DNA of 64,000 nt from JAJDZL01 sp965221175 (GTDB lineage: Bacteria; Pseudomonadota; Gammaproteobacteria; Arenicellales; JAJDZL01). The stretch is taken from contig OZ244867.1 in assembly GCA_965221175.1 (NCBI GenBank), positions 558,001 through 622,000 on the forward strand. Direction: 5' to 3'. The notes below the pieces were generated by a model. The model saw nothing but the letters and a program-made list of their open reading frames with translations, ran no database searches and was not told the DNA's origin. Made by a program: the position numbers and the translations under genes. Numbering within the stretch: the first letter of the stretch is position 1; each line of letters starts with the position of its first letter. Below, piece after piece: positions 26,073 to 35,110 of this stretch.

Positions 26073-26432
26073 ATGCCAAGGGTAAAACGGAGTGTTACTG
26101 CCAGAACGCGCCACAAAAAGGTGCTGAAGCAGGCAAAAGGATATCGTGGTGCGCGAAAAAATGTGTATCGGGTGGCGAAACAGGCAGTAACCAAAGCGGG
26201 ACAGTATGCCTATCGAGATCGCCGACGAAAAAAACGGGATTTTCGAGCGCTATGGATCCTGCGAATTAATGCTGCGGCCCGAGAGTGCGGTATGAATTAC
26301 AGCACCTTCATGAGAGGCCTGAAACTTGCTAGCATCGAACTGGATCGCAAATCTCTTGCTGCCATAGCATTCAGCGACAGCGATACATTTTCACTGCTTG
26401 CAGATAAAGCAAAACTGGAGTTGGGTGAATAA
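26073..26432 (+). CDS. rplT: 50S ribosomal protein L20
   Basis: Early assembly protein of the large subunit binding 23S rRNA, 119 residues. PRVKRSVTARTRHKKVLKQA, YRGARKNVYR and the later RDRRRKKRDFRALWI and NAAARECGMNYS blocks are all present. In E. coli L20 represses rpmI and rplT translation through the mRNA; the same order here makes this possible, but I did not identify the binding structure. Confidence 0.97.
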   Translation: MPRVKRSVTARTRHKKVLKQAKGYRGARKNVYRVAKQAVTKAGQYAYRDRRRKKRDFRALWILRINAAARECGMNYSTFMRGLKLASIELDRKSLAAIAFSDSDTFSLLADKAKLELGE

Positions 26433-26502
26433 GCATATCGCGTATTTTGCCGGACCCTAAGAACTGAATTCTTCACCAAAAGATTACGCATCCACATGAA
26501 TA

Positions 26503-27537
26503 ATGCCTGATTCTGAGGCTTATTCAAATCTCGACAACTTCGTCAAACAAGCCGTCTCTGAAATCGAAGCGGCAGACTCTGACTCCGAGTTGGAACGCTT
26601 GCGAGTTTCATGTTTTGGCAAGAAAGGCAATATCACCGCGCTTCAAAAGTCCATAGGATCGCTGAAACCGCATGAACGACCTGCTGCGGGCCAAAGAATT
26701 GAAGCAGCAAAAGAGCTGCTCGAATCGAACATAAGCTCTAAGCGTGAAGTTCTTCGCCGTAGAACTGAGCGCAATCGGCTTGCATCGGAAAAAGTCGATG
26801 TGACGCTTCCGGCCCGACAAACTGCGATTGGCGGTCCGCATCCTCTGTCGCGGACCATTTTCAGAATGCAGGAAATATTTTCAAGAATCGGCTTCGATAT
26901 TGCTGTGGGTCCGGAAATTGAAGACGATTACCATAATTTCGAAGCCTTGAACATTCCGCCAGAACATCCGGCTCGCGCTATGCAGGATACGTTTTACTTT
27001 CATGATGACAAACTGCTGCGCACGCATACATCACCGGTACAAATTCGCTATATGGAGAAAAACAAGCCACCCATTCGAGTCGTGGCGCCAGGTCGGGTAT
27101 ATCGATGTGATTCGGATATCACTCACACTCCCATGTTTCATCAACTAGAAGGATTGGTGGTAGACGAAACGACTACCTTTGCCGATCTGAAGGGCGTTCT
27201 GGAATTCTTTGTTACCGAATTTTTTGAGAAGAACTTAAATTTAAGGTTTCGGCCGTCCTATTTTCCATTCACTGAACCTTCAGCGGAAGTAGATATCAGT
27301 TGCGTGTTCTGTGAAGGCTCTGGTTGTAACGTTTGTAAGAAAAGCGGCTGGCTCGAAGTATTGGGTTGTGGAATGGTACATCCAGCCCTTTATTCCAATG
27401 TTGGGATTGATTCAGAACAATTCACGGGGTACGCATTTGGGATGGGAGTGGAGCGCTTTACTATGCTTCGCTACGGAGTGAATGACCTGCGGCTGTTCTT
27501 CAGAAATAACGTGGACATGCTAAGTCAGTTCAGATGA
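26503..27537 (+). CDS. pheS: Phenylalanine-tRNA ligase alpha subunit
   Basis: Catalytic class II subunit of the alpha2-beta2 enzyme. An N-terminal coiled-coil region binds tRNA (SDSELERLRVSCFGKKGNIT), then come GPEIEDDYHNFEALNIP, HTSPVQIRYM, the motif 2 area RVYRCDSDITHTPMFHQLEG and motif 3 GMGVERFTMLRYG. A C-x2-C-x6-C-x2-C type cluster (CVFCEGSGCNVCKKSGW) is visible and is typical. Length 344 is normal. It overlaps no neighbour; pheT follows after 23 bp. Confidence 0.97.
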   Translation: MPDSEAYSNLDNFVKQAVSEIEAADSDSELERLRVSCFGKKGNITALQKSIGSLKPHERPAAGQRIEAAKELLESNISSKREVLRRRTERNRLASEKVDVTLPARQTAIGGPHPLSRTIFRMQEIFSRIGFDIAVGPEIEDDYHNFEALNIPPEHPARAMQDTFYFHDDKLLRTHTSPVQIRYMEKNKPPIRVVAPGRVYRCDSDITHTPMFHQLEGLVVDETTTFADLKGVLEFFVTEFFEKNLNLRFRPSYFPFTEPSAEVDISCVFCEGSGCNVCKKSGWLEVLGCGMVHPALYSNVGIDSEQFTGYAFGMGVERFTMLRYGVNDLRLFFRNNVDMLSQFR

Positions 27538-27560
27538 CGCGATATTGGTGAAAGGCGATC

Positions 27561-29930
27561 ATGCTTGTTAGCACAAATTGGCTAAAGGAGTGGATTGATT
27601 TTGGTCTAGACGTCCAAGAACTTTCCAAGAGGTTGACAATGGCGGGGTTGGAGGTTGTTTCAATTTCGCCTGTTGATCCTTGTGGTGAAGAAATCGTCGT
27701 CGGCCAAGTGCAAGAAGTCAAACCACACCCCCGCCGTGACAATCTCAAGATCTGCTTGGTTAACGTCAATCAATCCAGTCTACTGCAAATCGTTTGTGGC
27801 GCACCAAATGCAGTCGCGGGCAGAAAATATCCAATAGCACTGATTGGAAGCACGATTGGCGACCAAGAGATACAGAAATTACTGATTCATGGCGAATTAT
27901 CATCTGGGGTTCTTTGTTCTGAATCAGAAATTGGATTGGGAGAAACTTCCGATCACTTGATTGAACTGGACTCCATTGCTCCTGTCGGGTCTCCCATAGA
28001 CGATTATTTAGGATTACCGGATTATGTGCTGGACATTGAGTTGACTCCAAATCGCGCCGACTGTTTAAGCATCGGCGGTGTCGCCAATGAAGTCGCCATA
28101 CTTACAGGCAGTGAATCAAAACCATCGCCAATTCCATCCATCCCGGCAACGACTTCCAATCAAATTCCAGTAGAGGTGGAAACCTTCGAAGATTGTCCGG
28201 CCTATTGCGGTCGATTAATTGAGAATATTCGCGCAGATGCCAAAACCCCGGATTGGATGCAGGAGAAGTTGCGCAGAGTGGGCTTGCGAAGCATTCACCC
28301 GGTTGTAGACATCACCAACTATTTGATGATGGAACTTGGCCAACCGATGCATGCATTTGATACTGAAATATTCAATTCATCTGCAATCATTGTTCGTCGT
28401 TCTCGCAATGGAGAGAAACTAACGCTTTTGGACGGGGAGGTGATGGAACTTGGTGAAGGGGTGCTGCTGATTGCCGATCGCGATGGACCAATCGGCCTGG
28501 CCGGAGTAATGGGAGGTGAATCCAGCGGCATTCAACCCGAATCGCAAAGCATTTTTTTAGAAGCAGCTTTCTTTTCACCGCAAGCCATACGCAGATCAGT
28601 TTCCAAATTCGGCAAGCACACGGATGCATCTCATCGTTTCGAACGAGGTGTGAATCCCTATGGACAGGCGCGGGCGATTGAGCGGGCAACCGATTTGATT
28701 CAAGAAATTACCGGAGGTGTTCCGGGTCCGTTGCAGGAAATTCGAGATAACGCCTGGCTGCCGAAAAGAAAAACATGCGTCGTCCGAGAATCGAGAATTG
28801 CCAGGGTTCTAGGCCTGACAATCTCCCATGACAGAATTTTCTCGATTTTAAGTGCGGTCAATAAAGAGGTTACTGTCGTCGAAGGTGGTTGGAACGTGTT
28901 GCCACATGACTATAGATTCGATTTGGAAGAGGAACACGATCAGATAGAAGAGGTCGCTAGAATCTATGGATATGACCAAATTCCAAGTTCCATAAGCTTT
29001 AGCCCTGGCGACTTTTCACGAGGGATCAGTGAGTCCACGATAAAGGAAAGTACAGTACGCGATACGTTGCACTCTCAAGGTTACTACGAGGCGATAACCT
29101 ATAGTTTTGTTGACCCCAATCTTCAAGGCAAAATAAATCCTAAATTGTACGCAAAACCCCTCGCGAACCCTCTGGCAGAAAACTTGTCAGTCATGCGCAC
29201 AAGTCTATGGCCAGGGCTGATTAGTGCATTTCTGGTGAACTATCGGCGCAACCAAGAACGTGTACGACTATATGAAGTGGGCAGGGTGTTCTTGCCAAAG
29301 GAAGAGGTGAACATGCTGAGCGGGCTTTCCTATGGAATGTTTGCGCCTCGACAGTGGGGAATGGAAGAACGACAAATCGATTTCTTTGATGTTAAAGGCG
29401 ATTTGATGAAACTGTTTGACTTGACCGGAAAAGCTGATCAGGTTGAATTTGTTGCTGAACAGCACGACGGACTGCACCCGGGTTGTAGCGCAGTAATCTA
29501 TATTGATCAGAAGAAATGTGGAGTTGTTGGTCGGATTCACCCTGAAGTTTTGGCTGAATTCAGAGTTAATGAGTCAGTCTTCGCATTTGAAATTGAATTT
29601 GAGGTATTTTCAGAAAGAAATCTTAGTCGGTATTCGTCAATCTCTCGTTACCCATCCATAGTGCGAGATATTTCAATTTTGGTGAATTCAGAATTGCCTG
29701 TATCAGAAATTTCCAACGCAATAAAGGACAATGCTGGGGAGATTTTGGAAAACTTAACCCTTTTTGATGTATATTCTGGTGTGGGCATTGATTTAGAAAC
29801 AAAAAGCATTGCATATCGACTAACGTATAGATTACATACGCGAACATTGACTGATGTTGAAGCAGATTCTAGCTTAGCGTATATACTTAATATATTAGGT
29901 CAACAATTTGGCGCACAATTGAGAGCGTAG
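27561..29930 (+). CDS. pheT: Phenylalanine-tRNA ligase beta subunit
   Basis: Large subunit, 789 residues, with an N-terminal tRNA-binding EMAP-like domain (VVGQVQEVKPHPRRDNLKIC), the B3/B4 editing domain (HPVVDITNYLMMELGQPMHAFD), B5, a catalytic-like core (FDVKGDLMKLFD) and a C-terminal anticodon-binding FDX domain (RYPSIVRDISILV). It works with PheS to charge and proofread tRNA-Phe. ihfA follows after 13 bp, so IHF is probably co-transcribed, as in E. coli. Confidence 0.97.
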   Translation: MLVSTNWLKEWIDFGLDVQELSKRLTMAGLEVVSISPVDPCGEEIVVGQVQEVKPHPRRDNLKICLVNVNQSSLLQIVCGAPNAVAGRKYPIALIGSTIGDQEIQKLLIHGELSSGVLCSESEIGLGETSDHLIELDSIAPVGSPIDDYLGLPDYVLDIELTPNRADCLSIGGVANEVAILTGSESKPSPIPSIPATTSNQIPVEVETFEDCPAYCGRLIENIRADAKTPDWMQEKLRRVGLRSIHPVVDITNYLMMELGQPMHAFDTEIFNSSAIIVRRSRNGEKLTLLDGEVMELGEGVLLIADRDGPIGLAGVMGGESSGIQPESQSIFLEAAFFSPQAIRRSVSKFGKHTDASHRFERGVNPYGQARAIERATDLIQEITGGVPGPLQEIRDNAWLPKRKTCVVRESRIARVLGLTISHDRIFSILSAVNKEVTVVEGGWNVLPHDYRFDLEEEHDQIEEVARIYGYDQIPSSISFSPGDFSRGISESTIKESTVRDTLHSQGYYEAITYSFVDPNLQGKINPKLYAKPLANPLAENLSVMRTSLWPGLISAFLVNYRRNQERVRLYEVGRVFLPKEEVNMLSGLSYGMFAPRQWGMEERQIDFFDVKGDLMKLFDLTGKADQVEFVAEQHDGLHPGCSAVIYIDQKKCGVVGRIHPEVLAEFRVNESVFAFEIEFEVFSERNLSRYSSISRYPSIVRDISILVNSELPVSEISNAIKDNAGEILENLTLFDVYSGVGIDLETKSIAYRLTYRLHTRTLTDVEADSSLAYILNILGQQFGAQLRA

Positions 29931-29943
29931 GCGGGAACGTCAG

Positions 29944-30261
29944 ATGAGCAAGTCTGTGGTAGTAAAGTCAGACTTAGTGAATGAAATCAACAGAACACTG
30001 GGTTTGAATCAGCGAGAAGCTAAGGAATTCGTCGATAATTTCTTTGAAGAGATTCGATGCTCGCTGGAAAGGCATGAGGAAGTAAAGATTTCAGGATTCG
30101 GGCGTTTCAGCGTCAGGCACAAGAGGCCTCGCCCCGGGCGTAATCCAAAGACTGGAATTGATGTCACGATTAATGAGCGATGGGTAGTCACTTTCAGGGC
30201 CAGTAACAAACTTCGACAGCGAGTCGCGAATTTTCGTGCATCGCCCTCTACTGACAATTGA
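29944..30261 (+). CDS. ihfA: Integration host factor alpha subunit
   Basis: DNA-bending histone-like protein, 105 residues. SVVVKSDLVNEINRTLGLNQ at the N-terminus, VKISGFGRFSVRHKRPRPGR (the beta-arm with the intercalating Pro region RNPKTG) and the C-terminal helix TFRASNKLRQRV match the family. Placement after pheT is the classic gammaproteobacterial location of the alpha subunit. It would pair with an IhfB encoded elsewhere. Confidence 0.95.
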   Translation: MSKSVVVKSDLVNEINRTLGLNQREAKEFVDNFFEEIRCSLERHEEVKISGFGRFSVRHKRPRPGRNPKTGIDVTINERWVVTFRASNKLRQRVANFRASPSTDN

Positions 30262-30300
30262 CGGAACTACATGTTATTCATTTAATTTCGTAATTGCCGC

Positions 30301-30648
30301 ATGTCTGAGCAGCAAATTCCGAATAAGCATTACTTCACCATCGGTGAAGTTAGTACTCTATGCTCAATAAAACCGCATGTTCTTCGTTATTGGGAACAGG
30401 AATTTGCTGAACTGAAGCCCGTTCGACGCCGCGGCCAGCGAAGATATTACACACGCTTGGAAGTTCAGCTCGTTAGAAGTATTAAGGATCTTCTCTACGA
30501 CAAGGGATTTACAATAAGCGGTGCGCGACAGCAATTGAAAATGGAAAACAATTCAGCTCCAGAAATGAATAGTGAAGCTGTGGTTGAACAGATAGACCAA
30601 GCTATTGCTGAGCTGAACAAGGTACTGGATACGTTAGTCGTAGACTAG
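30301..30648 (+). CDS. MerR-family transcriptional regulator
   Basis: A 115-residue protein with an N-terminal winged-helix MerR-type DNA-binding domain (HYFTIGEVSTLCSIKPHVLR, YWEQEFAELKPVRRRGQRRYY, then KDLLYDKGFTISGARQQL) and a short C-terminal coil. It has no cysteine-based metal site. This gene conventionally lies between ihfA and tRNA-Pro in Pseudomonas-like genomes, and its function there is not established. Confidence 0.9.
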   Translation: MSEQQIPNKHYFTIGEVSTLCSIKPHVLRYWEQEFAELKPVRRRGQRRYYTRLEVQLVRSIKDLLYDKGFTISGARQQLKMENNSAPEMNSEAVVEQIDQAIAELNKVLDTLVVD

Positions 30649-30660
30649 TGTATTTCTTGC

Positions 30661-30739
<79 letters not shown>

Positions 30740-30804
30740 TCCAATTAAAACATAAATTTATGTTATCTTTATGTTGTATTACTTTAATTATCGAGAATTG
30801 CATT

Positions 30805-31941
30805 ATGTCTAAAACCGTAGTCACTTCATGGAATGATTTTGACCCGTTGAAGCGAATCATCATTGGTCGTGCAGACCATTGCTGTATACCGGCTTGGGAG
30901 CCTGCACTTGAAGCGAAAATCGATCGAAACAGCGACATGTGGGGACTCTGGGGGCCTAGATCGCTTGACACGGCCGAGAAAGCGAGTGAAGAACTCGATT
31001 ATTTTGCTCATGTTCTGGAGACTCACGGAATCATCGTAGATCGCCCGACTCCGATCCAATGGAATCAATCTGCACATACGCCGGATTTTTCGACTAAAAC
31101 ACTGTTTGGATGCATGCCGCCAAGAGACGTCTTGCTCACGGTCGGCAGGGAAATTTTGAGTGCGGCAATGATGATGAGGTGCCGATACTGGGAATATCTT
31201 GCCTATCATCCTTTATTGTTGAAATATTTTAACGAAGATCCACTATTCAGATGGGAGCAGGCTCCGCGTCCGAGATTGACTGACGAATCTTACAAGCTAG
31301 GATACTTTGACAATATCACTCCAGAGTTGCAGCAACGCAGAGCTCGGGAACTGGATTTCGTAACTACGGAACATGAACCTCTTTTTGATGCCGCAGATGT
31401 GCTTCGTTTGGGTAAAGACCTGTTCTGTCAACACGGATTAACGACAAATCGAAAGGCAGCAGAATGGCTGCAACGACATTTCCCAGATCATCGAGTGCAC
31501 TGCATAAATTTTCCAGATGATCCGAATCCGATTCACATCGATGCAACGTTCGTGCCTCTCCGGCCGGGACTGATTATCAATAATCCAGCTCGAACGCTCC
31601 CGGAGTCACAGAGGAAAATTTTCGAGGCAAATGATTGGAAAATTCTAGATGCCGCAATGCCTGCACATGACAGACCGCCACCCCTGTGTTACTCCAGCGT
31701 GTGGTTGTCCATGAATGTACTGGTCATCGATCACAAAACAGTTTGCGTCGAGGCAACGGAGGTCAATCAGCTTGAGCAGCTTGACTCCTTTGGATTCGAG
31801 GTAATTCCGATACCATTTCGCAATGCCTACTCATTTGGCGGTGGATTGCATTGTTCAACTGCTGATGTGTGGCGGGATGGCACCTGCGAAGATTATTTTC
31901 CAAATCAGGTGCTTGGCACCCAAATTCGTTCTGGTACGTGA
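30805..31941 (+). CDS. Glycine amidinotransferase-like protein
   Basis: Amidinotransferase of the pentein fold, which moves an amidino group from arginine to an amine such as glycine. The Asp-His-Cys catalytic set is visible: EPLFDAADVLR (Asp195/Asp198), NPIHIDATF (His244) and SFGGGLHCSTADV (nucleophile Cys350). The open frame begins inside tRNA-Pro, but ATG at 30805 starts the conserved WNDFDPLKRIIIGRA, giving 378 residues, close to the eukaryotic AGAT catalytic domain. The product could be guanidinoacetate, taurocyamine or another guanidino compound; no specific pathway partner is adjacent. Catalytic family is sure, acceptor substrate unknown. Confidence 0.85.
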   Translation: MSKTVVTSWNDFDPLKRIIIGRADHCCIPAWEPALEAKIDRNSDMWGLWGPRSLDTAEKASEELDYFAHVLETHGIIVDRPTPIQWNQSAHTPDFSTKTLFGCMPPRDVLLTVGREILSAAMMMRCRYWEYLAYHPLLLKYFNEDPLFRWEQAPRPRLTDESYKLGYFDNITPELQQRRARELDFVTTEHEPLFDAADVLRLGKDLFCQHGLTTNRKAAEWLQRHFPDHRVHCINFPDDPNPIHIDATFVPLRPGLIINNPARTLPESQRKIFEANDWKILDAAMPAHDRPPPLCYSSVWLSMNVLVIDHKTVCVEATEVNQLEQLDSFGFEVIPIPFRNAYSFGGGLHCSTADVWRDGTCEDYFPNQVLGTQIRSGT

Positions 31942-31957
31942 ACTACATCAGTGAATT

Positions 31958-32557
31958 TTGGAGCGGGATACAGTGGAATACTCCAGACGATTGTATGAAC
32001 GTATACTGAAAATTGCCTCATACCGACACGCAGCGGTGTATTTGGGGGGGCTAAGTTTTTCGGAAGCAATAATTTTGCCAATTCCGCCTGATTTTCTACT
32101 GATTCCCATGGTTCTTGCAAACAAGGCAAAGGCGTGGTACTTTGCCGGGATTACCACTGTATCATCGGTTTTAGGCGGAGTCGTTGGCTATCTGATAGGC
32201 GTCTATCTGTATGAAAGCGTCGGCAAATGGCTGATTGACCTGTATGGGCTTGGAGAATATTTCGGAATGTTGCGAATTTGGTATGACGAATATGGCATTT
32301 GGGTGGTGCTGTTATCTGGATTTCTGCCAATACCATACAAAGTTTTTACGATTTCATCGGGTGTCTTTGCCATGGCAATGATCCCATTCATCATCGGTTC
32401 TGCTATCGGTAGAGCCACGCGTTTTTACGCTGTTTCTGGTGTTTGCTATTGGGCTGGAGATTCAATCGACAGACTGATGAAAAACATTGCTTCGCCGATA
32501 GCTTGGATTTTAAGTTTGTTGCTGATAGTTGGTTTGGTTTACTGGACAATTCAATAG
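31958..32557 (+). CDS. DedA/YqaA-like inner-membrane protein
   Basis: A 199-residue membrane protein of the SNARE-associated/DedA superfamily with about four to five hydrophobic segments. Family marks are GGLSFSEAIILPIPPDFLLI and LSGFLPIPYKVFTISSGVFA, then the RATRFYAVSGVCYWAG stretch with the conserved basic residues. DedA proteins are linked to lipid flipping and membrane integrity. The start is uncertain: TTG at 31958 or GTG at 31973. Its 3' end overlaps nlpD by 29 bp, indicating coupling with a cell-envelope gene, the usual neighbour of yqaA-type genes. Confidence 0.85.
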   Translation: MERDTVEYSRRLYERILKIASYRHAAVYLGGLSFSEAIILPIPPDFLLIPMVLANKAKAWYFAGITTVSSVLGGVVGYLIGVYLYESVGKWLIDLYGLGEYFGMLRIWYDEYGIWVVLLSGFLPIPYKVFTISSGVFAMAMIPFIIGSAIGRATRFYAVSGVCYWAGDSIDRLMKNIASPIAWILSLLLIVGLVYWTIQ

Positions 32558-33320
32558 GGCACTGAGCTTTTCGCTGATTGCTCTGATTCTGCTAGCGAGT
32601 GGTTGCGGGTCGACTGCCCGGGCGCCGCTTACAAGCGTTGAACTGATCATAGGAGCAAAGCCGTCGCCAGAAACGACCTATACCGGCCGTACCACGATCG
32701 TGCGACCGGGTGACAACCTCTATTCAATTTCATTCCTCGCGGGAGAAAACTATTTGGACGTTGCCGCCTGGAACGACATGGATCCGGAGGAAACGATTTA
32801 TCCAGGGCAGGTAATCAAACTGTACCCGAAAGAAGGTACCACTTCTACCCCATCAAAACGGCCGACAGCCACTTCATCGGCGGACGTTCCGATTGAGCAA
32901 AGTGCCGATGAATCTAACCAGCAGATTATCGTGGGGTCCACTCAGGTGTCCTCCTCCGGGTGGATTTGGCCAGCACAAGGCAAGCTTGTTGCTACCTTTT
33001 CCCAATCTCAGCGGCGCAACGGCATTCAGATAGCAGGAGAAAACGGTGCGTCAATTCGGGTATCCGCTAATGGACGTGTGGTTTACTCAGGAACCGGACT
33101 GATTGGATACGGTCGGATCATTATCGTCAAGCACAGTGAACGACTATTAAGCGTCTATGCCCACAACTCCCGCGTAGTTGTGAAAGAAGGCGATACTGTA
33201 TCGCAAGGTCAGAAGATTGCAGAGATGGGCAGTACCGATACGAACAGAGTTAAACTTCATTTTGAGATTAGGCAGGACGGAAAACCGGTAGATCCCTTGC
33301 GATTTCTCCCCAAAGCTTAG
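32529..33320 (+). CDS. nlpD: NlpD-like lipoprotein, LysM plus degenerate LytM domain
   Basis: Envelope lipoprotein of 263 residues. The lipobox LASGC ends at Cys26 after a hydrophobic signal. A LysM repeat follows (TIVRPGDNLYSISFLAGENY, then YPGQVIKLY), then a Pro/Ser/Thr-rich linker and a C-terminal M23/LytM domain (ASIRVSANGRVVYSGTGL, GYGRIIIVKHS, LLSVYAHNSRV, KLHFEIRQDGKPVDPLRFLP). The first zinc ligand His is replaced in RRNGIQIAG, as in NlpD/EnvC activators, so it probably activates a cell-separation amidase rather than cutting peptidoglycan itself. TTG start inside the upstream gene; rpoS, often next to nlpD, is not here. Confidence 0.88.
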   Translation: MVWFTGQFNRALSFSLIALILLASGCGSTARAPLTSVELIIGAKPSPETTYTGRTTIVRPGDNLYSISFLAGENYLDVAAWNDMDPEETIYPGQVIKLYPKEGTTSTPSKRPTATSSADVPIEQSADESNQQIIVGSTQVSSSGWIWPAQGKLVATFSQSQRRNGIQIAGENGASIRVSANGRVVYSGTGLIGYGRIIIVKHSERLLSVYAHNSRVVVKEGDTVSQGQKIAEMGSTDTNRVKLHFEIRQDGKPVDPLRFLPKA

Positions 33321-33329
33321 AATTGAATG

Positions 33330-33707
33330 CTATTGGCAATTAGTAATGAGTGCCGCAATTACTTTTCTGTCTTCTCCCAGTAAAATATTGAACGTACTAC
33401 ATGCCGATCTTGAGTTCATAATTTCATACCCGCACTTTTGCTCAACGAGTGGTTGAAGTAGATTCAAGTTGGGAAAAACAAGGTCTTTTCCAGTTCCAAG
33501 AATGAGGATTTCGGGATCAAATTCAGCGAGCATTTGAAAATCCTCAATCGTGAGCTCTGCGACTGATTTTGGATTCCAGTCAGTGATGACATTATCAGCC
33601 GATACGATAATGGACTGTGTATACAATACATCGTTTACGAGAAACTCCCCTGTACTTTGTGGCTTGATCGTATTCGAGCTGGGAATGTCAGATCTGTGCA
33701 GTTCCAT
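33330..33707 (-). CDS. Mth938-like domain protein
   Basis: A 125-residue member of the Mth938/DUF498 family (related to human NDUFAF3 and AAMDC). The core DPEILILGTGKDLVFPNLNL and the C-terminal EIMNSRSACSTFNILLGEDR, VIAALI are typical. The molecular role is not established in bacteria. It is convergent with nlpD, whose stop lies 9 bp away, and divergent from hom. Confidence 0.88.
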   Translation of the reverse strand: MELHRSDIPSSNTIKPQSTGEFLVNDVLYTQSIIVSADNVITDWNPKSVAELTIEDFQMLAEFDPEILILGTGKDLVFPNLNLLQPLVEQKCGYEIMNSRSACSTFNILLGEDRKVIAALITNCQ

Positions 33708-33787
33708 GTCGAGTGATTTCAGTGTCAGTCAGTAATGCAGTTAAAGTTTCATACACTTAGGCATTTAACCCAATCAACATAATATAT

Positions 33788-35101
33788 ATGTTACCGATAA
33801 AAATTGGAATTTTAGGTTTGGGTACCGTTGGATGCGGAACCCTGACAGTACTTACGCGGAACTCAAACGAAATTGCTCGCCGTGCTGGAAGAGGTATTGA
33901 AGTTTCCTGTGCCCTAGTCCGAAATCTAGATAAATCAAGGGATGCAATCGTCAATTCAATTGTTGTCAGTGACAATCCCTACGATGTCCTTGATTCACCC
34001 GACATCGATATTGTCGTAGAGTTGATCGGAGGAGTGCAGCCTGCTTACAACTATATTATCCGCGCACTGGAAAACGGTAAGCATGTCGTTACAGCCAACA
34101 AGGAGTTGATTGCGGTTCACGGCAAAGAACTCTTTCAGACAGCGCAAAAATCGTCAGTTGTAATAGCATTTGAAGCAGCAGTTGGTGGCGGAATATCGAT
34201 CATCAAGGCCATTCGAGAAGGACTTGCAGGCAACAGGCTTGAATCGCTCGTTGGCATCATCAATGGCACGTGCAATTACATATTGACAGGAATGAAAGAG
34301 CATAGCTGTTCTTTCGAGCAAATGCTGGCAAATGCACAGAAACTGGGTTATGCGGAAGCCGATCCTACTTTTGATGTAGAAGGAGTCGATGCTGTACACA
34401 AAATTATCATTCTTGCATCGATTGCTTTTGGTGTGCCTCTGCAGCGAGTAGAATACATATATCGAGAAGGGATAGGGCAAGTCACCTACGAAGACATATC
34501 CTACGCAGAGGAACTGGGATATTCCATCAAGCCATTGGCGATTGCTAAACAAAGCAGCTCAGGTGTGGAGATGCGGGTTCACCCCGCTCTGATTTCTCAT
34601 CAACGTCTGCTGGCGAATGTCGATGGAGTTATGAATGCGATTCTTGTTACCGGAGATGCAGTTGGTAGAACGATGTATTACGGAGCTGGCGCAGGGGCCG
34701 AACCGACAGCTTCTGCAGTTGTGGCAGATTTGGTTGATGTTGTTCGAGTTCTGACCAGTGACCCTGAAAATCGAGTGCCGCATCTGGCATTTCAACCGGA
34801 CGCTTTGTCCGCATTGCCAATCATTTCGAATCAAAATATCGTCACCGCGAACTACCTGCGTATGAACGCAGTAAACCAAGCGGGAGTTCTTGCAGATGTA
34901 ACGCGAATTCTAGGGGACTACGGAATCAGTATTGAATCAATCCTGCAGAAAAGTCCTGGAACTCACGAAGATATTCTGCCGGTTGTAATCATCACCCAGG
35001 CAACCGTTGAATCGAAAACGAACCTCGCACTGGAGCAACTGGAATTGCTTGAAACAGTGATCGGCAAAATTACACGTATCCGAATCGAGGAACTAACGTA
35101 A
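33788..35101 (+). CDS. hom: Homoserine dehydrogenase
   Basis: NAD(P)-dependent reduction of aspartate semialdehyde to homoserine for threonine and methionine synthesis. N-terminal Rossmann motif GLGTVGCGT, AFEAAVGGGISIIKAIREGL, the catalytic GTCNYILTGM and AEADPTFDVEGVDAVHKI with the conserved Asp/Lys region, and a C-terminal ACT domain (NQAGVLADVTRILGDYGISI) for allosteric threonine control. Monofunctional, 437 residues, without a fused aspartokinase. recJ follows after 9 bp, a frequent proteobacterial order. Confidence 0.96.
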   Translation: MLPIKIGILGLGTVGCGTLTVLTRNSNEIARRAGRGIEVSCALVRNLDKSRDAIVNSIVVSDNPYDVLDSPDIDIVVELIGGVQPAYNYIIRALENGKHVVTANKELIAVHGKELFQTAQKSSVVIAFEAAVGGGISIIKAIREGLAGNRLESLVGIINGTCNYILTGMKEHSCSFEQMLANAQKLGYAEADPTFDVEGVDAVHKIIILASIAFGVPLQRVEYIYREGIGQVTYEDISYAEELGYSIKPLAIAKQSSSGVEMRVHPALISHQRLLANVDGVMNAILVTGDAVGRTMYYGAGAGAEPTASAVVADLVDVVRVLTSDPENRVPHLAFQPDALSALPIISNQNIVTANYLRMNAVNQAGVLADVTRILGDYGISIESILQKSPGTHEDILPVVIITQATVESKTNLALEQLELLETVIGKITRIRIEELT

Positions 35102-35110
35102 ATCAAGCAG

